NCBI RefSeq assembly: GCF_900119365.1
Contig: NZ_FPJO01000009.1
Location: 225,183 to 289,182 of the forward strand
DNA length: 64,000 nt
Source: Streptomyces atratus
GTDB lineage: Bacteria > Actinomycetota > Actinomycetes > Streptomycetales > Streptomycetaceae
Reading direction: 5' to 3'
Shown here: one piece after another, positions 55,066-63,689 of the stretch
Numbering within the stretch: the first letter of the stretch is position 1
Layout of the letters: every line of letters starts with the position of its first letter
The notes under the pieces: generated by a model
The model's input: only the letters and a program-made list of their open reading frames with translations
Databases searched by the model: none
What the model was told of the DNA's origin: nothing
Translations under genes and position numbers: made by a program

Positions 55066-55756
55066 GGGACGGCTCCAGGCGGGTGCGGATGCCGTCGAAG
55101 TGGGTGCGCATGGCGCGTACCGCGCGTTCGCCGTCGGCCGACGCGACCGCCTCGACGATCTCGCGGTGCCGGGCGCAGGTGGCCAGCGGGTCCTGATGGC
55201 CGTCATCGACGTCGTCGCACACCCGGTCCATGGCCGCCCAGAACGCGTCGAGCACCTCGCTGAGCAGGTGGTTGTCGAGCGAGGCGTAGAGCGCGAGGTG
55301 GAAGGCGCGGTCGGTGCCGCGCGCCACCCGGCCGCCGTCGCGGACCTCGTCCTCCATCCTCGCGACGAGACCGCGCAGCACGCCGAGGTCCTCGTCGGGA
55401 ATCCCGGCCGTGACCGCGCCGACCAGGCCGGCCTCCAGCGCCTCCCGCACCTTCATCAGCTCGAAGAGGCCCGACCCTCCCTGCCATGACGTACGGCGGC
55501 CCGGAAGGCGAGCCCCTCGGCGAAGGGTGACAGGGAGAGCGAGCCGACGAAGGTGCCGTAGCCGCGGCGGATCTCCACGACACTGACGGCCTGGAGCGCC
55601 TTGAGGGCTTCGCGCACCGACACCCGGCCGGCCGGCCCCGAAGAGCTCCATCAGCTCCGCCTCGGTGGGCAGCGCGTCGCCGGGGCCGAGTCTGCGTTCC
55701 AGGATCAGTTCCTTGAGCCGGCGCTCCATGTCCTGAGCCATGGTGGGGCGCGCCAC
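55040..55756 (-). pseudogene. FadR/GntR regulator with two compensating frameshifts
   Basis: From a GTG at 55756 (GGGAGG upstream) the frame gives AQDMERRLKELILERRLGPG and ELMELFGAG, then nonsense. The true continuation, RVSVREALKALQAVSVVEIR, RGYGTFVGSLSLSPFAEGLA, is in another frame from the GGCCGGCCGGCC run near 55630 to the GGCAGGGAGGG near 55490. The original frame then resumes (LFELMKVREALEAGLV ... FCD domain). As written the HTH recognition helix and wing are destroyed. It is either a pseudogene or two sequencing errors in GC runs. Confidence 0.7.
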
Positions 55757-55828
55757 AACATCCTCCCGAGGTGCGATTGCCCCTTGACCGGTCACAGGAG
55801 CATCCGTTTATGGTGAGTCAGACATAGG

Positions 55829-55841
55829 ACATCTTACGTCT
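55829..55841 (+). promoter_or_regulatory. operator copy ACATCTTACGTCT
   Basis: Differs at one base from the sites at 49.79 and 50.70 kb and is again followed by ATGTCTCGATC. It lies 67 nt upstream of the intact lyase gene, between it and the divergent GntR remnant. Confidence 0.6.
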
Positions 55842-55908
55842 CATGTCTCGATCCGTGCAGCTGTCTCGGGCCACGGATCGGCGCATCGACCGAGCTGGAG
55901 CCCTCACC

Positions 55909-56868
55909 ATGTCCCTGACCTCACCGCTGCACGGCGTCGTCCCTCCGGTCTGCACCCCGCTCGACCCCCGGGGGGAGGTCGACACCGCGTCCCTCGCCCG
56001 GCTCGTCGAGCACCTCATCGGCGGCGGTGTGCACGGGCTGTTCGCGCTCGGGTCCACCAGCGAGGTCGCGTACCTCACCGACGAGCAGCGCGCCACGGCG
56101 CTGGAGACCGTGGTCGATGCGACCGACGGCAGGGTTCCGGTGCTGGCCGGTGTCATCGACACCACCACCGCCCGGGTCGTCGAGCACGCCCGGTCCGCCG
56201 CCGGACTGGGCGCGGACGCCCTGGTCGCGACCGCGCCGTTCTACACCCGCACCCACGGCAAGGAGATCGCCCAGCACTTCCGGCGGCTGCGCGCGACCGT
56301 CGACCTGCCGCTGTTCGCGTACGACATCCCGGTCGCCGTGCACAGCAAGCTCTCCCCAGCGCTGGTGCGCGAACTCGCAGAGGACGGCACGCTGGCCGGC
56401 CTCAAGGACAGCAGCGGCGACGAGGGCGGGCTGCGCCGCCTGATCGTCGAGCTGGGTGGCCGCGAGGGCCGCGCGAACAGCCCGGCACCCCGCTTCAGCA
56501 TCCTCACCGGCTCCGAACTCACCGTGGACGCCGCCCTGTTGGCCGGAGCCGACGGTGTCGTGCCGGGCATCGGCAATGTCGACCCGGCCGGTTACGTACG
56601 GCTCTACGACGCCGCGCGGGCCGGGAACTGGGAGCTGGCCGCGCAGGAGCAGGAGCGGCTCGTCGAACTGTTCGCCATGGTCGACGCGGGCCCGGAGGCG
56701 GACATGGGCCGCAGCTCATCGGCGCTCGGCTCCTTCAAGGCGGCGCTCCAGCTGCTCGGCGTCATCGACTGCGGCGACACCGCCTTCCCGCAGATCCAGC
56801 TCAGCGCCGAGTCCGTCGCCCTGGTCTCCCGGCACCTGCGCGCCGCCGGCCTGCCGCCGGTCCGATGA
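55909..56868 (+). CDS. DapA/NanA-family aldolase, probable N-acetylneuraminate lyase
   Basis: This 319-residue TIM barrel has GVVPPVCTPLDPRGEVDTAS, the GSTSE loop, Tyr in FAYDIPVAVHSK and the Schiff-base Lys in LAGLKDSSGD. All catalytic landmarks are present. Sialic-acid lyase is favoured over dihydrodipicolinate synthase because the flanking remnants are a ROK kinase (ATGA overlap downstream), a sialidase and an ABC importer; sequence alone cannot settle it. Only a weak GGAG precedes the ATG. Confidence 0.8.
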   Translation: MSLTSPLHGVVPPVCTPLDPRGEVDTASLARLVEHLIGGGVHGLFALGSTSEVAYLTDEQRATALETVVDATDGRVPVLAGVIDTTTARVVEHARSAAGLGADALVATAPFYTRTHGKEIAQHFRRLRATVDLPLFAYDIPVAVHSKLSPALVRELAEDGTLAGLKDSSGDEGGLRRLIVELGGREGRANSPAPRFSILTGSELTVDAALLAGADGVVPGIGNVDPAGYVRLYDAARAGNWELAAQEQERLVELFAMVDAGPEADMGRSSSALGSFKAALQLLGVIDCGDTAFPQIQLSAESVALVSRHLRAAGLPPVR

Positions 56869-57077
56869 GCGACCACTCCCGGCCGTCCGCCGGGACGGGT
56901 GCCGCGGTGATCGGGCTCGACCTCGGCGGTATGAAGATCGCCGCCGCGCTCCTCGGCCCCGACGCGCGCCCGCTCAGCGCGAGGATCTCCGGGATGCCGT
57001 TCACGGTCAGCGGCATGGCGGCCGGCCTCTCGTCTCTCTTCTCGTGGGCAGGGGTCAGACGGCGGCGGCCGCGGTAG
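56865..57077 (+). pseudogene. ROK-family kinase, N-terminal remnant
   Basis: Starting in ATGA overlap with the lyase, the frame gives AVIGLDLGGMKIAAALLGPD, the ROK phosphate-binding motif (normally DLGGTK, here Met for Thr). After about 45 residues homology ends and a stop follows at 57077; relatives are about 300 residues. N-acetylmannosamine kinase would be the matching sialic-acid function. Confidence 0.7.
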
Positions 57078-57220
57078 GTGACACGGTGGAGGGTTCCGCG
57101 GCCTGCTCGTCGTGGTTGGGGCGCTTGAGCAGCAGGAGCATGCAGCCCAGGACGCTACTCGGCGGCACCACCCCCCAGAAGGTCGCGAAGGCGACCAGGG
57201 TGCCCACCGGCCCGTCCAGC
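57055..57220 (-). pseudogene. MFS transporter, C-terminal remnant
   Basis: The reverse strand encodes GPVGTLVAFATFWGVVPPSS, VLGCMLLLLKRPNHDEQ and a short tail, the last helix and tail of an MFS permease. Upstream, RYTG-type fragments are scattered over frames to about 57306. It overlaps the ROK remnant tail, so a deletion probably joined two convergent genes. The 57078-57351 stretch holds no other gene. Confidence 0.55.
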
Positions 57221-57351
57221 TCCTACGGTCTCGCGATGCTCGGCGTCCTGGGCCACCTCGGCGCTCAGCTTCGACCGCAGCCCTGCCGGTGTAGCGCAGG
57301 TGTCGCGATCAGTGCGCCGAAGGGCTGGACGACGATCTCGGCGGCCGAGCC

Positions 57352-58581
57352 TCAGTCCGCGATCCGCTCGAAGACCGCGGCGAGACCCTGGCCGCCGCCG
57401 ATGCACATGGTCTCCAGCCCGTACCGGGCCTCCCGGCGGTGCAGTTCACGGGTCAGCGTGGCGAGGATACGGGCGCCGGTGGCGCCGACCGGATGGCCGA
57501 GGGAGACGCCGGAGCCGTTGACGTTGATCCGCTGCTCGTGGTCCCTCTCGCCGAGGCCCAGCTCCCGGGTGCAGGCGAGCACCTGGGCGGCGAAGGCCTC
57601 GTTGAGCTCGATCAGGTCGAGGTCGGCGAGGGTGAGTCCGGCGCGTTCGAGGGCGGCCCGGGTCGCCGGTACGGGGCCGATGCCCATCGTCGCGGCGGGT
57701 ACCCCGGCACGGGCGAAGGAGACGAGCCGGACCAGCGGGGTGAGGCCGAGGCGTTCGGCGGTGGCCGCGCCGGTGACCAGGCAGGCGGCGGCCGCGTCGT
57801 TCTGACCGCTGGCGTTGCCCGCGGTGACGGTCGCCTCCGGGTCGGACTTCGCCATGATCGGGCGCAGCGCGGCGAGTTGTTCTGCGGTGGTGTCGGGGCG
57901 GGGGTGCTCGTCGGCGGTGACGACGGTCTCGCCCTTGCGGGTGCGTACGGTGACGGGGACGGTCTCCGCGTCGTACCGGCCCTCCGCCGCGGCCCGGCCG
58001 GCGCGCTGCTGGGAGCGCAGGGCGAGGGCGTCCTGGTCGGCGCGGCTGATTCCGTAGGCGCGCCGGAGGTTCTCGGCGGTCTCGATCATGCCGCCCGGCA
58101 CGGGGTGGTTGACGCCGCCCGCGGTGACCCTGCCCCGGGCCAGCGAGTCGTGGAGCTGGAGGCCGGGGCCCTTGATGCCCCAGCGGCCCTCGTGCGTGTA
58201 GTACGGGGCACCGCTCATCACGTCGACGCCGCCCGCGATCACGACCTCGCTGAAGCCGGCCCGGATCTGCATCGCCGCGTCGAGCACGGCCTGGAGGCCC
58301 GATCCGCAGCGGCGGTCCACCTGGGAGCCGGTGACCGTCTCGGGCAGTCCGGCGTCGAGCGCGGCGACCCGGCCGATGGCGGGGGCCTCGGCGGACGGGT
58401 AGGAGTGCCCCAGGATCACCTCGTCGACGACGGCGGGGTCGATTCCGGTACGGGCCACGATCTCGGCGATGACGCGTGCGGCGAGTGCGGCCGGCGTCTG
58501 CTGTGCGAACACTCCGCCGAAGCGGCCGATGGGGGTGCGCAGTGGTTCACAGATGACGACATCGAGCTGCTGATCGGGCAC
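57352..58581 (-). CDS. acetyl-CoA C-acyltransferase (thiolase)
   Basis: This 409-residue thiolase has the acyl-Cys in DRRCGSGLQAVLD (about 91), NEAFAAQVL, His in GVSLGHPVGATGAR and the second Cys in MCIGGGQG. Length and context with CoA-transferase and hydroxyacyl-CoA dehydrogenase genes suggest 3-oxoadipyl-CoA thiolase (PcaF/PaaJ), but generic acetoacetyl-CoA thiolase cannot be excluded. The GTG at 58581 has GAAAGG upstream. Confidence 0.9.
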   Translation of the reverse strand: MPDQQLDVVICEPLRTPIGRFGGVFAQQTPAALAARVIAEIVARTGIDPAVVDEVILGHSYPSAEAPAIGRVAALDAGLPETVTGSQVDRRCGSGLQAVLDAAMQIRAGFSEVVIAGGVDVMSGAPYYTHEGRWGIKGPGLQLHDSLARGRVTAGGVNHPVPGGMIETAENLRRAYGISRADQDALALRSQQRAGRAAAEGRYDAETVPVTVRTRKGETVVTADEHPRPDTTAEQLAALRPIMAKSDPEATVTAGNASGQNDAAAACLVTGAATAERLGLTPLVRLVSFARAGVPAATMGIGPVPATRAALERAGLTLADLDLIELNEAFAAQVLACTRELGLGERDHEQRINVNGSGVSLGHPVGATGARILATLTRELHRREARYGLETMCIGGGQGLAAVFERIAD

Positions 58582-58667
58582 GGCGTGACCTTTCGGAGGC
58601 GAGTGGCGTGTGCCGCCGACCCTTGCACCCGGCGACTGAGCCGGTCCAATATCCAGTTCGCCCTGGT

Positions 58668-59615
58668 TCAAGACGTGGCGCGTCTCAATTCTCCGCTTGC
58701 GGAGGTCCGGCCCCCGGCCGGGCGCGGTGGCGTGGGCAGGGCCTCCTCCGCCACCGCGAGCACCGCCCGCAGCGCGGCGGAGGGGTTGTCGGCCCGCCAG
58801 GCCAGCGCCGCCTGGAGCCGGATCGGCGGGCCGGCCAGGGGCCGGTAGACGAGACCGTTCTGCTGGATGTGCTGGACGGAGGTGACGGTGAGCGTGGCTC
58901 CGACACCCGCGGCGACGAGCGCCAGGATGGTGTACGAGTCCGGCGCCTCCTGGACCACCCGGGGGTTGAACCCGGCGGCCTCGCAGGTCCCGACCATCGC
59001 GTCACGCACGGTGGAGCCGGTGTTGGCGGGGAAGGAGACGAAGGGCTCCTCGGCCAGGACGCCGATGGGGACGCTCTCCAGCCGGGCGAGCGGGTGTTCG
59101 AAGGGCAGCGCGCACACCAGCTCCTCCTCGTCGATCACCCGGTACGCCACTCCCGGCTGGGTCACCGGCAGCCGGACGAACCCCAGGTCCAGCGAGCCGT
59201 CGGCGACCCGGTCGAGGGCGACGTTGGCGTAGGTCTGCCCCCTCATGACCAGTTCGAGCGCGGGGTGGGCGGCGCGCACGGCCCGGGTGAGGAGCGGCAG
59301 CGTCTCGTGGCTGGAGGCGCCCGCGAAGCCGATGGTGACCCGCCCGTACTCGCCGCGGCCCGCCGCCTTCGCGGCGCGCACCGCCGTGTCGAGGTCGTCG
59401 AGCACGGTCCGTACCGGCTGGAGGAAGGACTCCCCCGCGCTGGTGAGCCGCACCGACCGGGTGTTGCGCTCGAAGAGCTGGACGCCCAGCTCCTTCTCCA
59501 GCTGGCGGATCTGCTGGCTCAGCGGCGGCTGGGCCATCTGCAGCCGTTTCGCGGCCCGTCCGAAGTGCAGTTCCTCTGCCACGGCGACGAACGCGGACAG
59601 ATGACGCAGCTCCAT
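58668..59615 (-). CDS. LysR-family regulator
   Basis: This 315-residue LTTR has an N-terminal HTH (LSAFVAVAEELHFGRAAKRL, QMAQPPLSQQIRQLEKELGV) and a periplasmic-binding-like effector domain (VTIGFAGASSHETLPLL). It resembles the CatR/BenM/PcaQ-type regulators of aromatic degradation. ATG at 59615 follows GAGGGGG. It is divergent from the CoA-transferase genes, which it probably activates. Confidence 0.9.
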   Translation of the reverse strand: MELRHLSAFVAVAEELHFGRAAKRLQMAQPPLSQQIRQLEKELGVQLFERNTRSVRLTSAGESFLQPVRTVLDDLDTAVRAAKAAGRGEYGRVTIGFAGASSHETLPLLTRAVRAAHPALELVMRGQTYANVALDRVADGSLDLGFVRLPVTQPGVAYRVIDEEELVCALPFEHPLARLESVPIGVLAEEPFVSFPANTGSTVRDAMVGTCEAAGFNPRVVQEAPDSYTILALVAAGVGATLTVTSVQHIQQNGLVYRPLAGPPIRLQAALAWRADNPSAALRAVLAVAEEALPTPPRPAGGRTSASGELRRATS

Positions 59616-59671
59616 GCACGCCCCCTCGGCCGATTCATTACTCAGGTGTCTTGATGCGACCTTAATTTGGT

Positions 59672-59684
59672 ATTGGACAGCAAT
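59672..59684. promoter_or_regulatory. LysR-type box ATTG-N5-CAAT
   Basis: A short palindrome in the 136-nt gap between the LysR gene and the CoA-transferase operon fits the T-N11-A class of LTTR sites. It lies 68 nt upstream of the CoA-transferase start. Confidence 0.45.
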
Positions 59685-59751
59685 CAATAGCCGCTGACAC
59701 GGTGGGGCGACGCGCATACCCAGGACGCGCCAGCAGAGCCGGAGGAGCACC

Positions 59752-60699
59752 GTGGCCACGACGGAACGGAAAGACAAGACGATGTCGATGAAGGCGGCCG
59801 TCGCCGCCTTCGTCCACGACGGCGGCACCGTCTGTCTCGAAGGCTTCACCCATCTCGTCCCGACCGCCGCGGGTCACGAGATCATCCGCCAGGGCCGCCG
59901 CGACCTGACCGTGGTCCGGATGACCGCGGACATCGTGGTGGACCAGATGATCGCCGCGGGCTGTGTGTCGCGGCTGGTCTCCTCCTTCGTGGGCAACTCC
60001 TCCGCCGGGTCGCTCGGCGAACTGCGCCGCCGCATCGAGACCGGCGAACCGGCGCCGCTCGCCTTCGAGGAGTACAGCCACTACGGAATGATCTGCCGCT
60101 ATCTGGCCGGCGCCCAGCGGCTGCCGTTCCACCCGCTGCGCAGCTACGGCGGCAGTGATCTGCCGTCCGTCAACAGCGATCTGCGCAAGGTCACTTCGCC
60201 CTACCCCGGCCCGGACGGCGAGCCCGAGCAGATCTATGTCGTACCGCCCGTCAACCCGGATGTGACGATCATCCACGCCCAGCGCGCCGACCTCAGCGGC
60301 AACACCCAGATCTGGGGCCTGACCGGCATCCAGGCCGAGGCGGTGTACGCGGCGGACAAGGCGATCGTGGTCGTGGAGGAGATCGTCGACGACGAGGTGA
60401 TCCGCTCGGACCCGAACCGCACGCTCGTCCCCGCCCACGCGGTCGACGCGGTCGTCGTCTGTCCGCGCGGCGCCCACCCCTCCTTCGCCCAGGGGTACTA
60501 CGACCGGGACAACGCCTTCTACCGCGCCTGGTCGCACATCAGCAAGGATCCGCGGCGGCTCCAGGAGTGGCTGGCCGAATGGGTGCTCGGGACGGCCGAC
60601 CACGCGGAGTACGTCGACAAGCTCGGCGAGCAGTTCTGGGCGGGCCTCGCGGTCGGCGAGGCGCTGAGCCGGCCGGTGAATTACGGACGGCGGCTGTGA
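59752..60699 (+). CDS. CoA-transferase subunit A (GctA/CatI type)
   Basis: This 315-residue protein of CoA-transferase family I has CLEGFTHLVPTAAGHE, SSFVGNSSAGSL, IHAQRADLSGNTQIWG and AQGYYDRDNAFYRAW. The larger GctA/CatI form suggests 3-oxoadipate, glutaconate or a steroid-ring dicarboxylate as acceptor. The GTG start at 59752 has GGAGGAG upstream. It is followed by subunit B after 50 nt. Confidence 0.87.
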   Translation: MATTERKDKTMSMKAAVAAFVHDGGTVCLEGFTHLVPTAAGHEIIRQGRRDLTVVRMTADIVVDQMIAAGCVSRLVSSFVGNSSAGSLGELRRRIETGEPAPLAFEEYSHYGMICRYLAGAQRLPFHPLRSYGGSDLPSVNSDLRKVTSPYPGPDGEPEQIYVVPPVNPDVTIIHAQRADLSGNTQIWGLTGIQAEAVYAADKAIVVVEEIVDDEVIRSDPNRTLVPAHAVDAVVVCPRGAHPSFAQGYYDRDNAFYRAWSHISKDPRRLQEWLAEWVLGTADHAEYVDKLGEQFWAGLAVGEALSRPVNYGRRL

Positions 60700-60749
60700 A
60701 CGGGCGAACGGGACGGGCGACGGAAACGGAACAGGAGAGGGAACGCCCC

Positions 60750-61538
60750 ATGACGACCACGACCACCACCACCGCACCGGACACCACCACCTCGTCGGAG
60801 CTGCTCTCCGTCGTCGCCTCCCGTGAACTGGCAGCCCGCCGCACCGTGTTCGCCGGCATCGGCCTGCCGACGCTCGCCACCGAGCTGGCGCATCTGACGG
60901 TCGCCCCGGAGATCGAGGTGGTGTACGAGTCCGGGGTGTGCGGCGCGCACCCCTCGCACCTGCCGGAGACCATCGCCGACGCGGTCCTGATCACCGGTGC
61001 CGAGGCGGTGCTGTCGATGCCCGCGCTCTTCGGCTGTGTCCTCCAGGGCGGCCATATCGACGTGGGCTTCCTGGGCGCCGCGCAGATCGACCGGTGGGGC
61101 AACCTCAACACGTCCGTGATCGGCGACTGGGACAGCCCCTCGGTCCGGCTGCCCGGCTCCGGCGGCGGCATCGAGGTGATGGCCAACTCCCGTGAGGTCT
61201 TCGTCGTGATGCGCCGCCACAACCCGCGCTCCTTCGCCGAAACCCTCGACTTCTGCACCACGCCCGGCCCCGACCGGGCGCTCGCCGAGGGCATCCGGCC
61301 GCTGGGCGCCGGCGTCACCCGGGTCATCACCGAACTGGGCATCCTGGCCCGCGCGGGTGTCGGCGAGGAGCTGAGGCTGGTCGCCGTCCACCCCGGTGTC
61401 ACCGTCGAGCAGGTACGGGCGGCCACCGGCTGGGACCTGAAGGCGGCCGGTACGGTCGGGACCGTACCGCCCCCGACCGAGGCCGAACTCCGGCTGCTGC
61501 GTGAGGACGTGGACCCGGACCGCGTCTATCTTCGCTGA
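60750..61538 (+). CDS. CoA-transferase subunit B (GctB/CatJ type)
   Basis: This 262-residue protein has the catalytic Glu region VVYESGVCGAHPSHLP and downstream VLQGGHIDVGFLGAAQIDRW, typical of the beta subunit of the same enzymes. The first 15 residues are Thr-rich and probably disordered. ATG at 60750 follows AGGAGAGG. Confidence 0.87.
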   Translation: MTTTTTTTAPDTTTSSELLSVVASRELAARRTVFAGIGLPTLATELAHLTVAPEIEVVYESGVCGAHPSHLPETIADAVLITGAEAVLSMPALFGCVLQGGHIDVGFLGAAQIDRWGNLNTSVIGDWDSPSVRLPGSGGGIEVMANSREVFVVMRRHNPRSFAETLDFCTTPGPDRALAEGIRPLGAGVTRVITELGILARAGVGEELRLVAVHPGVTVEQVRAATGWDLKAAGTVGTVPPPTEAELRLLREDVDPDRVYLR

Positions 61539-61578
61539 GACCGATCACATGTCACACCCCGAGAGGACCGCAACCGCC

Positions 61579-63129
61579 ATGCGTATCAGGATCGTCGGCG
61601 CCGGGGCCATGGGCCGCGGCATCGCCCAGTGGGCGGCCACCGCCGGACACACCGTCGAGCTGTGCGACGTGCGCACGGAGGCCGTGACGGCCGCCGTGGA
61701 CTTCGTACGGTCCATGCTCGAACGGGCCGTCCAGAAGAGCCGGATGTCCGACACGGACCGCACCGCCGCCCTGGCGCGGCTGGTCCCGCTCGACGACCCG
61801 TGGGCGGAGGGTCCCGACGTCGAGCTGGTCATCGAGGCGGTGCGGGAGGATCTCGGCACCAAGACGGAGGTCTTCGGCAGGCTGGAGCGGGCGCTGCCCG
61901 CCACGGCCGTCTTCGCGACCAACACCTCGTCCCTGTCGGTCACCCGGATCGCCGCGGCGCTGAAGGACCCGACGCGCCTGGCCGGGCTGCACTTCTTCAA
62001 CCCGGTACCGCTGATGAAGATCGTCGAGGTCGTGCCCGGCGCGGCCACCCGCCCGGAGATCCCGCCGGCCCTCACGGCGCTCGTCGAGAGCTGCGGCCAC
62101 CGCGCGGTCACCGTCGCCGACACCCCCGGCTTCCTGGTCAATCACGCCGGGCGCGGTCTGGTGACCGAGGCGCTCGCGCTGCTGGAGGAGTCGGTCGGCG
62201 ACCCGGCGGACATCGACCGGATCGCCCGCGACGTCCTGGGCCTGCGGATGGGCCCGTTCGAGCTGATGGACCTCACCGGGCTGGATGTGACGGCCGCGGT
62301 GATCGACTCCATCTGGCAGGGCTTCCGGTACGCGGACCGGCTCCGCCCCTCCTACCTCACCCCGAACCGGGTGGCGGCAGGGCTGCACGGCCGCAAGACC
62401 GGGCGCGGATGGTACGCGTACGGTCCCGAGGCGCCCGGCCCCGCTCCGGAGCCGCCGGTCACCGGCGACGCGGACCGTCCGGTGTTCGTCCACGGCACCG
62501 CGGGGCAGGACCGGGACGCGGCCGCACTGCGGGCGGCGCTGACCGCCGCGGGCGCGGTCGTCGAGACCGGCACCGGCCCGTCCGCCGATGCCCTGGTGCT
62601 CGTTCCGGTCTGGGGCACCGCGGTCGCCGAGGCGGTCGCCGGGCACGGTCTGCCCGCGGGGCGCACCTTCGGCGTGGACCCGCTGCCCGCGGCCGGCCGG
62701 CGCCGGGTGCTGGCCGTGACCCCGGCGGCGGACCCGGCCGCCGCGCGCGACGCCCGCGCGGTGCTGGCCCGCGCGGCACAGGGCGACGAGCCGTGGGCGG
62801 TCTCGGTGGTGCGGGACACCGCGGGCTCGGTCGCCCAGCGGCTGCTCGCCTCGATCGTGTCGGTCGCGGCGGGGATCGCGGAGCGCTCCATCGCCGCCCC
62901 CGCCGACATCGATCTGGCCGTCACCGCCGGGCTGGGCTACCCCGTCGGCCCGCTGGCCTGGGGCGACCGGATCGGCGCGGACCGGATGCTGGAGCTGCAC
63001 CGGGCCCTGCACCGCGCCACCGGCGATCCGCGCCATCGCCCGAGCCGCTGGGTCACCGAGCGCGCCCGGCTCGGTCTCGCGCTGACGGACCCGGGCACGT
63101 CGCCCGCCGACTGCACGGCGTCCTCGTAG
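61579..63129 (+). CDS. 3-hydroxyacyl-CoA dehydrogenase, two-domain (PaaH/FadB2 type)
   Basis: This protein of about 516 residues has the NAD site RIVGAGAMGRGIAQWAATAG, TNTSSLSVTRIAAAL, the catalytic His in LAGLHFFNPVPLMKIVEVVP, FLVNHAGRGLVTEAL and a C-terminal helical domain. A second partial 3HCDH domain follows (AQRLLASIVSVAAGIAERSI, AVTAGLGYPVGPLAWGDRIG). This doubled C-terminus is typical of 3-hydroxyadipyl-CoA dehydrogenases. The start at 61579 is preferred because the Rossmann strand begins there; ATG 61549 is the alternative. Confidence 0.87.
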   Translation: MRIRIVGAGAMGRGIAQWAATAGHTVELCDVRTEAVTAAVDFVRSMLERAVQKSRMSDTDRTAALARLVPLDDPWAEGPDVELVIEAVREDLGTKTEVFGRLERALPATAVFATNTSSLSVTRIAAALKDPTRLAGLHFFNPVPLMKIVEVVPGAATRPEIPPALTALVESCGHRAVTVADTPGFLVNHAGRGLVTEALALLEESVGDPADIDRIARDVLGLRMGPFELMDLTGLDVTAAVIDSIWQGFRYADRLRPSYLTPNRVAAGLHGRKTGRGWYAYGPEAPGPAPEPPVTGDADRPVFVHGTAGQDRDAAALRAALTAAGAVVETGTGPSADALVLVPVWGTAVAEAVAGHGLPAGRTFGVDPLPAAGRRRVLAVTPAADPAAARDARAVLARAAQGDEPWAVSVVRDTAGSVAQRLLASIVSVAAGIAERSIAAPADIDLAVTAGLGYPVGPLAWGDRIGADRMLELHRALHRATGDPRHRPSRWVTERARLGLALTDPGTSPADCTASS

Positions 63130-63240
63130 CGGCGGGGCGGGGGTGCTGCCGGCCGACCGCGGCACCCCCGTACGCGCCCGTCCCGGAGGATGTCCGTTTC
63201 GTACAAGACCCGCGCCGGGGCCCGGCATACGGTCGGGGGC

Positions 63241-63633
63241 ATGACTCCACGCATGGACGCGATCGGCATCGTCACGGCGGATCTGGCCGCATCGCTCACC
63301 TTCTACCGCCGGCTCGGTCTCGACATCCCCGCCGGTGCGGAATCCGCACCCCATGTCGAAGTGACGCTCCCGGGCGGGCAGCGGCTGCTCTGGGACACCG
63401 AGGACGTCATCCGCTCCTTCGACCCCGAATGGACCGCGCCGGCCGGCGGGGACCGCCTCTCACTGGCCTTCCTGTGCGACAGCCCGGCGGAGGTGGACGC
63501 GGTGTACGACGACCTGACCGGCGCGGGGTACCGGGGGCATCTGAAGCCGTGGGACGCGGTGTGGGGGCAGCGTTACGCGACGGTCCTCGACCCGGACGGC
63601 TGCTCGGTGTCGTTGTTCGCCGCCAACGGCTGA
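63241..63633 (+). CDS. VOC-family (glyoxalase/bleomycin-resistance-like) protein
   Basis: This 130-residue protein has the paired beta-alpha-beta-beta-beta modules of the VOC fold: AIGIVTADLAASLTFYRRLG at the N-terminus and VLDPDGCSVSLFA at the C-terminus. The role (dioxygenase, isomerase or binding protein) cannot be told. A 20-bp terminator starts on its stop codon. Confidence 0.82.
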   Translation: MTPRMDAIGIVTADLAASLTFYRRLGLDIPAGAESAPHVEVTLPGGQRLLWDTEDVIRSFDPEWTAPAGGDRLSLAFLCDSPAEVDAVYDDLTGAGYRGHLKPWDAVWGQRYATVLDPDGCSVSLFAANG

Positions 63634-63678
63634 GAGGCTGTCGGGCGACCTCGGACCGGAGGTCGCCCGACAGCCTCT
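63633..63678. terminator. 20-bp perfect hairpin terminator
   Basis: Arms 63633-63652 and 63659-63678 are perfect complements with a 6-nt loop. It separates the VOC gene from the convergent transposase gene. Confidence 0.8.
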
Positions 63679-63689
63679 GAGCTTGGCGT

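Noticed and set aside
61549..61557. ATGTCACAC near the hydroxyacyl-CoA dehydrogenase start
   Set aside because: One mismatch to the GntR palindrome but outside the hydroxyproline cluster and overlapping a possible start codon; likely coincidence.
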